DNA of 64,000 nt from Cycas panzhihuaensis. Lineage: Eukaryota > Cycadophyta. Shown in pieces: positions 23,595 through 33,787 of the stretch (within the stretch, counting starts at the first letter, position 1; the number at the start of each line of letters is the position of its first letter). The position numbers and the translations under genes are program-made. The notes under the pieces were generated by a model that made no database searches, had not been told where the DNA came from, and worked only from the letters and a program-made list of their open reading frames with translations. The stretch is taken from assembly GCA_023213395.1 (NCBI GenBank), contig CM041465.1:12648001-12712000 (forward strand), given 5' to 3'.

Positions 23595-24240
23595 TCCCTC
23601 GGTGATTCCTTCGCCTTGCTCCGAAATGAGCCTAAACTACCATCTTAGGTTGTCCCCATTCTTCCCAACCACGGGTAGAGTGGCAACTTAAGATGGACTC
23701 CTTCTTCTTCTTTTCGGTTCCTTCCGCGGAACCCACGTTCACATATTCTCTTGGGAACCCTTGTGTCGTCTTGCTTGGGCATCCCCCAATCAGGGAGATG
23801 CTTGGGAGCCTCATCGTCCCCCTTCCTGCCCATCGTTTCCTCCGCATATCCCACTATGCTCTCCTGCAGACATGTACTCCATCTCGCTCCCTAACCTCAC
23901 ACTTCTATGTCGTCCCGCTCTCGGCATATGTGTGTGCCCCTGTTAGGTGTGTGGTCGTGCATGGGTGGAAACGTGTCCATCATATAACAAAATATCCACA
24001 ACATAAAACATCTACAATATAACATTCACAATACTCAAAAATAAATATACATATCATCCACATATGATACATCATGCACAGCATCTCATATCCCAATGGG
24101 GTTCCAATCATCCCATGCATATATATATACATATCAAAAATCATATCATCATACATCCTGGGAAGCCGATGTCCTTGCAGGGGGGGGTATAATCATATGG
24201 TCCTATATATGACCCCCTGGAGGCCCGTGCTTTCCCCTGT
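23595..24240 (+). other. Post-integrase spacer of Tat-A
   Basis: Collinear with 18216-18830 of Tat-B. Includes an AT-rich stretch (23980-24230) with catatatcccaatggggttcc and ggtcctatatatgaccccc. No gene recognised. It may include the 3' end of the antisense unit to its right. Confidence 0.45.
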
Positions 24241-25467
24241 CAGATCTGCATATACATGTGTGGCCCCACTCACTGGGTGCCATCTCCCGGTCTCTGTGAT
24301 CCCTCTCCTGGGGACCACATGCCTCCGAGGCTCCTCCTGGGCCTCCGCGAGTTGCCTGCCTCGCTCTCCTCATCCCTAGGTTGTCTCGGGGTCGTCGCCG
24401 CTGTGTGGGTCCGCTCGACCTCGAGACCATTTGCGCTACTAGTTGATCGTGATCCGCCCGGATACGATCCCGCCTCCCGAGTGCCTCCTCTGTCCCCCGA
24501 GACGCCAAAGTGATCACCGCTAGCGGGTTCTCGCTCTCCTCTTCTCCACTGCACCACCTCAGGCCTCTAGAGCTGTGCACTGTCCTCGCACCTCATCTTG
24601 CTCGCATCTCGCATCATCCTCTCCTGCCGCAGCCGTCCACGATGTGACATGCTCTCGGGACTCTGCAGCGCATACGTCCCTGACCCTCACCAATGGGGTG
24701 AACGCCTCTCTGCGGGCTCCATTGCTCTGGGCTCATCGCCGCTGGATGGACGGTTGCCCTCTCATACACCGAGGGAATATCTCCTCGCCACGCCTCTATC
24801 GCCTCCCTGATCTCTGCTGTACCTGCCAATGCAACACGCCATGCGTCAGTCTATATACCATGATCAAACCGAACCAAACATCTATCTGGATGCTAAATGA
24901 CGTTGGAAAAGGTTGGCTCTCACCTGCTGTGGCCGCCTGATCCTCCGGTCGCGCGGCATCCTCTCCTCCTGGCTCTCCGCCCGCTGCAGGTGCCTCGTCT
25001 TCAGGCACCTCCTCTGCCTGGGTCCCTCTCCTCGTGGGGGTAGCCCCAGCTCTCGTCCCCGCGGATCCCATCGCGATCCGTAGCCTGCGGGCCCTAGTCA
25101 CGGGTCCTCTGACCTCACCCTGTGCTCCTGATGGGCCTGCCTCTCCTCCGGCAGCCCCGGATGGACCCTCTGCCTGTCCTGCTGTCCCTGAAGGACCTGC
25201 CTCCCCTGCAGGTCGTGACGGGCCGGCCCCACCTCTCCAGCATGTCCCTATCCTCCTGAGTCATCATCTCCATGTAACTCAGCATAGCCATACCAACGTT
25301 CTCGCGGTTATCTACCGCGAGGATGACTGTTCACACCAAAAACACCTCAAGTCAGTCTCATGTCAGCTATTAGTACCCCTGTCTCTCTCAAATCTCTCTC
25401 TGCCTGAGATTTGGGGCTCTTTTGGCCCTCATACCTATTTTTTACGCCTTTGCGCTTCAGTCTGCGT

Positions 25468-25493
25468 CAAACTTAGCGGTACCGCTAAGTTTG
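25468..25493. repeat. Perfect 26-bp palindrome centred on GGTACC
   Basis: Half-site CAAACTTAGCGGT followed by its exact reverse complement. It sits inside the inferred intron of the antisense unit. A 26-bp perfect palindrome is very unlikely by chance in a window this size. Confidence 0.9.
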
Positions 25494-25519
25494 GCACGGG
25501 TCCCGCAGCGATCCGGGGC

Positions 25520-25557
25520 CCGCGGTAATGATTGCGGCACCGCGATCATTGCCGCGG
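25520..25557. repeat. Near-perfect inverted repeat with 13-bp arms
   Basis: Arms CCGCGGTAATGAT (25520-25532) and ATCATTGCCGCGG (25545-25557) differ at one position; the 12-base loop is itself GC-rich. It lies 27 bp from the 26-bp palindrome. Confidence 0.85.
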
Positions 25558-25999
25558 TACGAATGGTGACCCCCTCAAAGGGGGGGTTTAATGCCCAAAA
25601 AAACCAAAAATCTTCTTCTGGTGGACCCCGTGGGGCCCACCGGGACCAGGGCTCCCTAATGCCCAGGTCCCCGCCTCTTTCTGGGTCCGATTCGGATCCC
25701 GGGAAGCCTTCCGTTGCCCATAAGGGGCACTTAGACTATGCAAAATAACCTTAAAAGCTACAAAAAGCAACAAACTTTGAACTTCGATTTGGATCAGGTT
25801 TAGTGATATCCACTCACTGGATCTGGTCTCGCTACTGCCATATCGTCTGGTCGGTCGTGCTGGCTCTCTCCGCTCTCCGATCCGACGGTCTGATCTCCCT
25901 CAGCGTGCCTCCAGATTTGGGCGGCGCTCCACTACGTAAGGGAATGGCTCTGGTTTCGTACGAGAGCCGGTGAAAATGAATCCATTTTCCCGTCGATTT

Positions 26000-26010
26000 C
26001 CTTATATAGG
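26000..26010 (-). promoter_or_regulatory. TATA box of the antisense transcription unit
   Basis: CCTATATAAGG on the minus strand, about 160 bp upstream of the ATG at 25841, in otherwise GC-rich DNA. An aligned CTATATAAAAGG occurs in Tat-D at 43758-43769. Because the box is nearly palindromic, plus-strand firing is also possible. Confidence 0.55.
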
Positions 26011-26529
26011 CGAGGCCCCCAACGGGCACTTCCTCTGTTTTTGGTCTCGCGTCAGTCGTTGGGACCGTCTCGTTGCCCCGATTACCTTTGCCTTCTGGCC
26101 CTATCGTCAAGCGCGCTATGTTGATGCCCTTTTTGCCCTCCTGCAAGGGCATTTATGGTGCATCATCATCGCGCTTTTGCTAGGGCCCTTCTGCATCGTT
26201 TTGCGCGCTACTCCCGTTCCTGCCCGAGTTTATACTCGTTTGGCCTGCTTCTGCCCCTAGACTCATTGCTGCAGTCCTTTCTTGCTCTTGGAGTCCCCAG
26301 AAGGAATGCCCCCCCCACTCGGGGGCATGTTTCGCTTTCTAAAGGTGACCTTTTGGTACTCCAAGGGGTTTTTTCCCTTCTGACCGCTCTCCGCCAGCGA
26401 TCGGATTGTTTGCTCTCGCCCTGGGTTATCTCATTGCTAGGTCCTCCTACCCTTCACGGCCATTTTTCTGCTAACTTGTTGTGCGTTGCTTTCGTCACCC
26501 ATCGATTGCTTGGATTTTGTGTCGTAAAT

Positions 26530-26905
26530 GTCCGCTACATCTTTACCGACCTGAGCCGCGGTAATCCTGAACCTTCCGCCCTGCATGGATCCTCCGCACC
26601 CTTCCGACATGATCTCCTCCGCCTCGATCTTCCTCCCAGAGGCTACCAACAACGAAGCCGAGTATACAGCTGTTATTGAAGCCCTTACTGATGCTCTCCA
26701 TTTCCATCACGGATCCATCGTTTTATTTTGTGACTCTCAAGTTGTGGTGTCCCATCTCACCCAGGTTTACCAGGTGCGATGCCCTTACTTGAGGACTCTC
26801 GCTTCCGCCGCCAGATCCCTCCTGGCCCGCTTTTCTTCTGTTGATATCCAGCATATCCCTCGGGCCCTCAACACTGAGGCAGATGGCCTCATCCCCCTCA
26901 TCCTT
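26530..26905 (+). pseudogene. Stand-alone RNase H domain of Tat-A
   Basis: FTDLSRGNPEPSAL (about 26541) supplies the first catalytic aspartate; after a frame change, LPEATNNEAEYTAVIEALTD (about 26632) supplies the glutamate, LFCDSQVVVSHL the second aspartate, and VDIQHIPRALNTEADGL (about 26838-26890) the last. All four D-E-D-D positions of RNase H are present. It resembles the extra (dual) RNase H reported in Tat elements, there usually placed between the RT-linked RNase H and integrase. Here it lies after integrase, about 440 bp before the 3' LTR. The role would be RNA removal during reverse transcription. One frameshift near 26590 breaks it. Confidence 0.8.
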
Positions 26906-27330
26906 GAGCGCTGCCTCTCCCTTCTTGCTGACTGTCCCTGAGGTTTGCATGGCCTTCCCATCGCCCAAGCCCCTGTGTCACTCACCGCTTATGATCTGTT
27001 CGCACCTCCGAAACCGGGTTACTAATGAGGTAAAACTATGGTATCCACTATTTGTTCTTTATTTAGCTATGTATGTTCTCTTGCATCCTTTGTGGTGGGG
27101 GCAGCCCCCTCACCTGTTTCATTCTTCCAGTCGGTTCCCAGGTGGCTCATAGGCAGCCCCTATGTTGTCTCCACCGCTGCTTTCGTACCCACGCGTCCCG
27201 CCACGGCACTCACCGGCGCCCTTGCCAACTGTTATGATCTTGATTGATATATCTATATGCGCATGTGCTACTGACAGTTGTGTTGTTAGCATTCGCCATC
27301 GCATCAGGCTTCCGAGCGGTGAGGCTCTGC

Positions 27331-27344
27331 TGCCAAGGGGGCAG
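27331..27344 (+). other. Polypurine tract of Tat-A
   Basis: tgccaagggggcag directly precedes the 3' LTR start TGTTTCC. Tat-C (35617-35630, accaaggggggtag) and Tat-D (44478-44491, gataagggggaaaa) have the same arrangement. Confidence 0.85.
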
Positions 27345-29903
27345 TGTTTCCTGGCTTCCGGGAATGGATACGGAATCACCAACTCAGGTAAGTGCAGGTA
27401 TGTCTCTTACATTTTCATCGCTTTCTTTTACTGGATGTTTGCTTGCGTATCTGCATGTGTATGACTTTGTGGGCGACCTTGTGGTCGTCCACACTTATTT
27501 TAGCCTATGACGACTATAGCAGGGGCACACTCCCAGCGAGTGTGGCACCCTGGTGACCGTATTACTTCCCGCATCTTTTCTCCTCACTCCAGGATCCACT
27601 AGGTTTGCGCCACCTCCGCCCGTGTGATGACTCATCATCGTTTGGTCAACTTGCCACCCCACTCGAGCCCTATTTTTGCTCCTTTTGACCCGTTTTGTTG
27701 GCTTGTTTGCTTCCGGGTAGGTGTTTTAGCGTTATGTCAACCTTTTCGGTCGTCTGCCCCCAACCTGGACTGGTTGGTGGGCCCCATTTTCAGCTCTAGG
27801 TGCGTACCGCCGGATTTTTCGCGATATCGCTGGAATATTCGCGGTACCACGAATATTCCGGCGGTACGACTGTCTCAGGTTGTTTTTAAAAATCTGCCGT
27901 GGCAATTTCGCATTTATTGCAAAACTGCCACATGGCTCACGCTTTATTCCTCTTCCAGCTGCACCCTAATCGCATGCTTTAGGGTTTTGCTTGAGTACTT
28001 AAGCCCTTTTTGGCTCATTTTCAAGGATCTTTTGGCTCACTTTTGGAATTGCTCTCAAGGAAACACTCTCCCGCCTCGCTTCTCTCTGCTGCTTGTGCAT
28101 CAACTGGACCTGCACCCTTCATACAGCGCCCAGCTCTCCTTTGGCGTGGCTGAGACATTCTCCCAGCTCCTCAAACGCCTTGGAGAGGGCTCCTTTGAAG
28201 TGGTGTCCAGCCGGTCTTCACCAGGCGTCCATAAGCGCCCAAGTGCAGTGTGTTTCCGTCACACCTCCGTAGCAGGCCCCAAACCTCGCTACTTCAGATC
28301 TGGGCTGATTTATCAGTCCCTTTCCACTGCCCTTTGGCTGAGGCAAATCCCTTGCCTCTTCTCTCCAGGTATTCCTTGTTTATGCTTGTTTTCCTTGTGA
28401 TTTTCATGCTTCAGCTTGTTTGCTCTTACTTGTTGCTTGAGGGTTGGTTGTCCTCCCTTTTGGGGGCTGTTATACCACTCTCCCTGTGCTTCTTGCCTGC
28501 GTTTGTTGTCCAAGGCAGCGGTGTGGAGGGGTTGCATAGGTTTTGGAGAGGAGCTGGGTGGATTCCGTACCACCTTCCACGCTCCCTAGCGCTCTTAGCC
28601 CCCAAACCTCCCTCTCGCCCGTCGCCCTTGGCTTGCAAACAAGGGTTTGAAGGCTCCTTTTTGCCCAAACCAGTACATCACATGTTGCGGTTGATTTGGA
28701 GCCTTTGCTTGGTCCAGGCATCACACATAAGTCCCAACCACCGGTTCCTCGCTTCACCTTTCTTCCCGGTCACCCGGTTTGCTCCTCATAGCATCCCTTG
28801 TCAGTGGGTTCCCTTGGGCCTTTCTTTGCCCCTTTTGCCGCCATTTTCCAGCTCTTGTTCTTGACTTTCCCTCACGCCTCGTGGCTCTTGGGGAGGTTTG
28901 GGCATCACTTGGAGGTAGGCCACTCCGAGGCTTACCCAGTCATTTACTTTCACTTTGGTCACTTTCTTTTGATACTTTAATTGTCGGATTAGTACTAACG
29001 CATGTATATTCAAATTCTCGTTCGTGCTATTTAGCCATATATTGTTAGAGTTTTTGTGTTGCATGTTAGTGCTCTTCCATCGGGAAGAGAAAGAGACCGC
29101 TGTTGCTTGCAGGTACTTAGGAAGCGTGGAGCGCATCGCCCGTGGGCCTAGCTACCAGTAAGCAACTTCATATGTGTTATGTTTTCATGCTATTTCATTT
29201 CTTAGTTGGTGCTTCTTTTCTTCCTTGGTTTTGTATTTGATTCTCCGGGGAAGGTAAGGAAGCCCCCTCTTCGTCCATCGCAATACCTCGCATCCAGTAC
29301 ATCGTGCGGAGTGGTTAGATGCCCCCTGAAGGTTACTTGCCTCGCACGCCTTGCTCTAGGTGCACATTCATTCCTCCGCTACCCTTTCTTTTTCCTTTTA
29401 TTTCTTCGTAGTAATTAGTACATTGAAGGATTAAAAGGGAAAAATTGGTTCTACTTGCTTGCGATTCTTTTATCTTGTTTCATGCATCTTTATCATTCGT
29501 AGGGAAGATTGTAGGAGTCCTTCTCTCCCTACCTTTCCTCTTCGCCCTTTGACCACACGAGTGCCTTGCTTCCAAAGATCACTCGTGTATCAAAGTTAGG
29601 TTGTGTAGGATTGCTCTTGGCTTTGTCTCCATTAGGCCTTCTCTTCCCCTTCCGCCACCTAAGGGTGGAGGGTCCTATTCCTGTGTTAACTCAGGTTTGC
29701 CCTACGCACCTTCACCCCCTACTCGAAGCGGTGAAGGGTCACCCGATAGTAGCCATACTCCATTGCAGATCCCGAACTCACGCTCCGACGCAGGCGCCTC
29801 AAGGTGGTAGTTACCCACCTTTTAGGTCCCACCTTCCATCATTCCACCACTCACCCTCTCTTACACCTATCAGTTAGGTAGTTATCCCGTAGCAGCGCGT
29901 CCA
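27345..29903 (+). repeat. 3' LTR of Tat-A
   Basis: Starts TGTTTCCTGGCTTCC and ends GCGTCCA; full-length match to 5586-8147. Contains the palindrome cluster at 27803-27868 and the GGGGAAGGTAAGGAAGCC block near 29247. Followed by gtggc, the right target-site copy, and then AT-rich Tat-C sequence. Confidence 0.93.
27803..27868. repeat. Nested palindrome cluster in the Tat-A 3' LTR
   Basis: Outer 12-bp arms CGTACCGCCGGA (27803-27814) and TCCGGCGGTACG (27857-27868) match perfectly. Inside are GCGATATCGC (27821-27830, a perfect 10-bp palindrome) and 10-bp arms GGAATATTCG / CGAATATTCC (27832-27841, 27850-27859). The same place in the 5' LTR (about 6030-6105) is rearranged. Related GGTACC-centred palindromes occur in the Tat-C LTR (40537-40575). 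Confidence 0.85.
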
Positions 29904-29929
29904 GTGGCCATTTCAGGTTATTTGGACCT

Positions 29930-30310
29930 TATCTTCTCAACACTCTGGTCCTAACAACCTCTACTAGTAAAGTACTTAACTGCCTCCCTATGTGCTGCAT
30001 CCATGCTAGGTAGGGTACCTAGCACCACTGATAAGCCAGTAGTTGACACTCCCATAATCCCCTGGATATCAGTAGGAGTGATCCACACATCTCCTACTAG
30101 CGATATATGAAAGACATGCTTCTACAGATCCTAATCTAGGATGATATCCACTAGTAGGGCCTGTTCTAAAGCATAGTGTGGTGTATGAACAATCTTTAAA
30201 AGGCTACATCATCTCAATATTGCCTTCTCCTGATAATCTAATAGCTCTACAAACCCTACCATTGGCATGCTAATGTTCTTACAGTTGTCAACTACCATGA
30301 CAGGCTAAAA
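29930..30310 (-). pseudogene. Plant-mobile-domain-like antisense pseudogene in Tat-C
   Basis: The minus strand opens after a splice-acceptor-like T-rich tract with MVVDNCKNISMPMVGFVELL, aligning with VDNRENVGMAMLSYMEMM of Tat-A. It continues as PHYALEQALLVDIILD and KHVFHISLVGDVWITPTDI, then QGIMGVSTTGLSVV. The pattern F-H-x-P/S-x-G-[ED]-x-x-[IV]-T-x-x-D-[IV]-x-x-[IL]-x-G resembles the opening of the plant mobile domain, found in host silencing-related proteins and in transposon-carried genes. Three stops are visible. The frame is cut where Tat-A begins at 29903. Assignment is by motif only and moderate. Confidence 0.5.
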
Positions 30311-30610
30311 CAACATCAAACAACATTATTAGTAGGTCATCTACTGTCCTACAGGGTTAAAGCCGCTCCTCTTAGTCTAAAATAATCACTAAAATGCATC
30401 AAATCAAAGTTTATGCAAAAATCCCTCTTTTATCCTAGCACCATTAATGTATCTACAACACTATAGATATATCAGTAGGGCCCACACTATTCTTACCTTT
30501 CCCTGTAGAGATATCTATGGTACCATGAATAAATTTACAATGCTAGTGATATCCTTGCTAAAAATTTAAAATAAAAAAATAAAAAAAATCATAGTGAACC
30601 ATGCTTAGTC
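30311..30610. other. Tat-C antisense intron-like region
   Basis: Aligns loosely with 25327-25600 of Tat-A, including a tatctatggtaccatgaat stretch (about 30507) that looks like a decayed GGTACC palindrome. No gene. The last five bases (tagtc) are the left target copy of element M. Confidence 0.45.
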
Positions 30611-30844
30611 TGTTGGAAAACATAACCTGTATAAAATAATTCATAAACACAATAAACAAAACAAAAGCACCTCTAATATCAAATGATACCCTTAAGGTAC
30701 CTCAAATTGTATTAACAAAATGCCCTTACAATAGATGCTTCATATGATACACTATGTGTATATTTATAATATATGACACATTAGTGAGAGTGGGACCCAA
30801 TTGCATGTGGGGCAAAATAAATGTGTATTACTGATATTCCAGCA
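30611..30844 (-). repeat. 3' LTR of element M
   Basis: TGTTGG...CAGCA; 234 bp, matching 33554-33787. The PPT ttaagggggag (minus, 30845-30855) abuts it. Confidence 0.92.
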
Positions 30845-31146
30845 CTCCCCCTTAATACACATTTGGATAATTTGTATTTACAATGCTTTATCCTTGAAAA
30901 TGTCTTGAAGATGATGTCTTCAACTTGATCCTCATCTTTAATCTTGTAGTGATGTCTTTTTTGTAGAATGATGTCTTTAACTTGATTTTCATCTTCAATT
31001 TTGTACTGATGCCTTTGTTGAAGTAGCTTTAGAAAGTGTAAATCATGATTCTTCATTGTGTCTACTCTAGATTGATTTTGATGTAGATGCTATAACTAAC
31101 CATCTTCAAACACAACTTGCTTGGAATTATTATCTTGAATAAGTTC

Positions 31147-31971
31147 TTAATCACCATGTACAACAGTGATTTCTTCAACCTTTGGAGCATAATTTTGATT
31201 AACTTGTATATCCTTTAAACTTGGATCAATGCTCAAAGAAGGAATATTCAGACTTGAATCAATATGAGACTCATTGTCTATAAAACCATCAAATTCATAT
31301 TTAATTTCTCTTAAAATCATGGTGTCATCTATATAAACCTTTATTGATTCATCACTTTCAACATTTTCATCAATAGTTGTAGTCTCATCAATACATTCAA
31401 CCATCATTTCTTTACATTCAGTAGAAATTTCATCAGTACTCATACATTCTTCATCTTAACATGTTGTTTCATCAGTGTTGACATTCTCTTCATTCATTAT
31501 ATTTGTATCATAACCATCATTGCCCTTAATTGCCTTTTCAATCATTTGTTGTATCTGTTTAGGAGTTTGTTCAAATACATCCCCTAAAAAGTCCCATGCT
31601 TCCTTAGCAGTACTTGCACATTGAATCTTAGGAATAATAAAATGGTATGCGAAAGGAAGATCAACCTTGTTTATTATAGAAAGAATCATGATGAACGTCT
31701 TTTTATCTTTCTTCTTAAGTATTTCCTTTTCTTCTTTATCCTTAAGGATATCATATCCATTAGTAACAAGCTTCCATAAACCTCTAGCTATGAAAAAACA
31801 TCTTATTTTAATCATCCAAAAGTATTCTTCTCCATTACACTTAAGTATCAGAAGAAATGAATCCCTTAAGTAATATTCATTTGTTTTATGAATATATATG
31901 ACAACATCATTCTCCTCCATGATTGTAAATATACCTCCAAACAATGTCCCTTTTTCAATTAACAAATTCAC
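31147..31971 (-). pseudogene. Gag-like protein of element M
   Basis: Two adjacent frames in the same register separated by a single TAA near 31455, where element N has CAA (encoding the Q of CQDEECMS): one C-to-T change. Residues near the start recall copia-type Gag (HKTNEYYLRDSFLL), followed by ARGLWKLVTNGYDI, KKKDKKTFIMILSIINKVDL and STAKEAWDFLGDVFEQTPKQ, the block found in UBN2/copia Gag proteins. The C-terminal half is very acidic (DETTTIDENVESDESIKVYI). No zinc knuckle is visible. It would form or join particles made by a partner element. Confidence 0.7.
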
Positions 31972-33541
31972 CCATTAATCGATCTCAATAAACTTTCTTA
32001 TACCTCATATCCTCACATCATCGACTTCATCATCACATCATCCCCTTATCCATTTCTCATATCAGAAATAGTTATATAGAGTCTAAAACACTCACTTCAT
32101 CATCAAATCAATGCCTCATAACTTTCACAATGATCATACATGCCACATGTTGTCATTATATCACCAAAACACATCACACTTTAATTAATTACCTAAAACA
32201 TAACTCATGCCATAACATTACTGATGAATAAACCATACCCTTATAAATCATGTAATGATCTACACTGCTCAACAATGTTTACTTTCTTGCAACTCAGGTA
32301 TCTTCAATAAAACTCATCCTTATTTTCCCATTCAATCAATTAAAAGAACACATCATCAAACATGCCCAATCTTAGCCTTAAACATAACCAAAAAATGCCC
32401 AATCTTGTCATGTAACCTCACATGCAACAAGCACCTCATTATCTCAAATCACCATTTTTCTTATCCTTAAATTTTCCTTATCATGCCCATAAACCTCCTT
32501 CACATAAACCACATTCCAAGGAGCACTAAGTTTCCATATGCCACCTAACTCACTCATACAAACACATGCATTATCACTTCATCACCATACTATGTCATTG
32601 TCATAATAGTTCTCTCATATGAATATATATAAGAAAGAACTTAAATTTCTATTAAACAATCACCATCATTCATCTCAAATCACCAATAGAGTACCAAATA
32701 CATTCACATCAACATGACTTAATGTCATCTCACATTGCAACAATACTCTTCCATGCACAACATATGCAAGAGAGCCTTAAACAATCACTTTATATTGCAA
32801 CATTACCCAACTTATGTAAATCGCATTCAAGATAGCACTATGACAATGCCAAATGTCACTACTTCATCACAAATTAAGAGTGTAAAAGACTTATATCACC
32901 TCATTACCATTGCCTCATTTGTGTCACCATATCAATATGAAACCCTTAAATTTCTCAAAAAACTTATTTCTAGAAAATAATATAGCTCAAAAATACATAG
33001 AATATGGATGAAAATGATGGCCTTTGAAATACAATTCGAATAGTTTAAACGAAATTGAATTCTGATGTCTAGATCAAAAGTTATATCCCTTTTAAGAATT
33101 TCATAATTAGGGTTTCTAGGGACTATAATAGTACCTTCTAATAAACTACTAATAACTTTTCACTATAAACTCTGATCAACCTCAAACTACTTTCATTAGA
33201 AAATAAATTCAAAAATGCACAGAATAAAAAAAAAATTGAGATCATTTAGATACTAATAGCTAAAGTTATGACTCTTTGAAGTTGAGGTTGCAGATTTATC
33301 TTAAAAAATATGGTGATGGAGAAAAATAGGCCAAAATTAATTTTGCTACAATTTTCAAACTTTTACCCTAAAATTTATAATGTGACCACTCAAAATTTAT
33401 AGAACAAGCCATTTCATCTTAATTTTGCCATTACTTTTTAGAAATTTCAACGTTTATTCTCTCGAATATGCTTTCAACCCTTGATGGCACCTCCCAAATC
33501 ACCACTCTAGTAATGAACAAAACACCTATCTTAACCTAGGC
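31972..33541 (-). other. Leader of element M
   Basis: About 1.5 kb of AT-rich, stop-dense sequence between primer site and gag. It aligns throughout with the leader of element N (61725-63399), so it belongs to the family. No coding or RNA feature recognised. Confidence 0.6.
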
Positions 33542-33553
33542 ACTCTAATACTA
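33542..33553 (-). other. Primer-binding site of element M (decayed)
   Basis: Minus strand TAGTATTAGAGT against TGGTATCAGAGC: three differences, all G-to-A or C-to-T, as expected from decay of methylated cytosines. It abuts the 5' LTR. Confidence 0.8.
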
Positions 33554-33787
33554 TGTTGGAAAATATAACCTTCATAAGATAATTCACAAACTTAATAAAC
33601 AGAATCAAAGCACCTCTAGGATTGAACGGTACCCTTAAAGTACCTCAAATTGTATTAACAAAACATCCTTACAATAGATTCTTCATATGATACACTATGT
33701 GTGTATTTATAATATATGATATATTAGTAAGAGTGGGACCCAATTGCATGTGGGGCAAAATAAATGTGCATTACTAATATTCCAACA
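33554..33787 (-). repeat. 5' LTR of element M
   Basis: TGTTGG...CCAACA; 234 bp, close match to 30611-30844. Followed by tagtc, the right target copy. Confidence 0.92.

Larger units (their letters stand above)
24241..25841 (-). pseudogene. Antisense gene in Tat-A, remnant of a plant-mobile-domain-like protein
   Basis: A GC-rich minus-strand unit. A TATA box lies at 26000-26010; the first ATG downstream is at 25841 and opens MAVARPDP. Donor-like GTGAGT lies at 25812-25817 with a second GT four bases on; an acceptor (AACAG) ends at 25327, and the second-GT choice gives a continuous frame into VDNRENVGMAMLSYMEMMTQ and EDRDMLERW. The older copy in Tat-C (29930-30310) aligns here and continues into a plant-mobile-domain-like segment that Tat-A lacks, so the core is probably deleted. 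What remains downstream is Gly/Ala/Pro-rich (GEAGPSGTAGQAEGPSG) and a charged tail. Function unknown; plant mobile domain proteins occur in host genes and transposons. Assignment rests on the Tat-C copy. Confidence 0.5.
5586..29903 (+). mobile_element. Tat-A: Tat-lineage Ty3/gypsy-type element, RT/integrase core deleted
   Basis: Two LTRs of 2562 and 2559 bp (5586-8147, 27345-29903) bound an interior holding gag, protease, the start of RT joined to the end of integrase, an antisense module, a stand-alone RNase H and a polypurine tract. Another family member (11275-22301) is inserted in the protease; without it the element is about 13.3 kb. Tat affinity is inferred from the protease end NLLLGRPWLDQMGAVCSTL, the pre-RT block FRDIFAWDYADMKGIDPSIV, the CxxxHxxxxHxxxxC Gag finger and an extra RNase H. 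With no RT palm or integrase core it cannot move alone. GC content is far above the flanking DNA. Confidence 0.9.
30611..33787 (-). mobile_element. Element M: gag-only non-autonomous LTR element
   Basis: 3177 bp with 234-bp LTRs (30611-30844, 33554-33787), flanked by a perfect 5-bp duplication tagtc (30606-30610 and 33788-33792). Orientation is minus: a Met-tRNA-type primer site touches the right LTR and a polypurine tract touches the left. The interior has one gag-like pseudogene and nothing resembling protease, integrase or RT. Element N (60346-63638) is a second copy of the same family. Its layout fits plant gag-only (TR-GAG type) elements moved by a copia partner. Confidence 0.9.

Noticed and set aside
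24203-25101. Arg/Gly/Ala-rich minus-strand frames as a separate DNA-binding protein
   Set aside because: Low-complexity, GC-driven; better explained as remnants of the antisense unit's C-terminal tail.
30845-33553. CRISPR-like or tandem arrays in the AT-rich internal regions of M and N
   Set aside because: Repeated words (for example tcttcaacttgatcctcatctt near 30915 and 30970) are a short local duplication in the 3' end of the element, without regular spacers.
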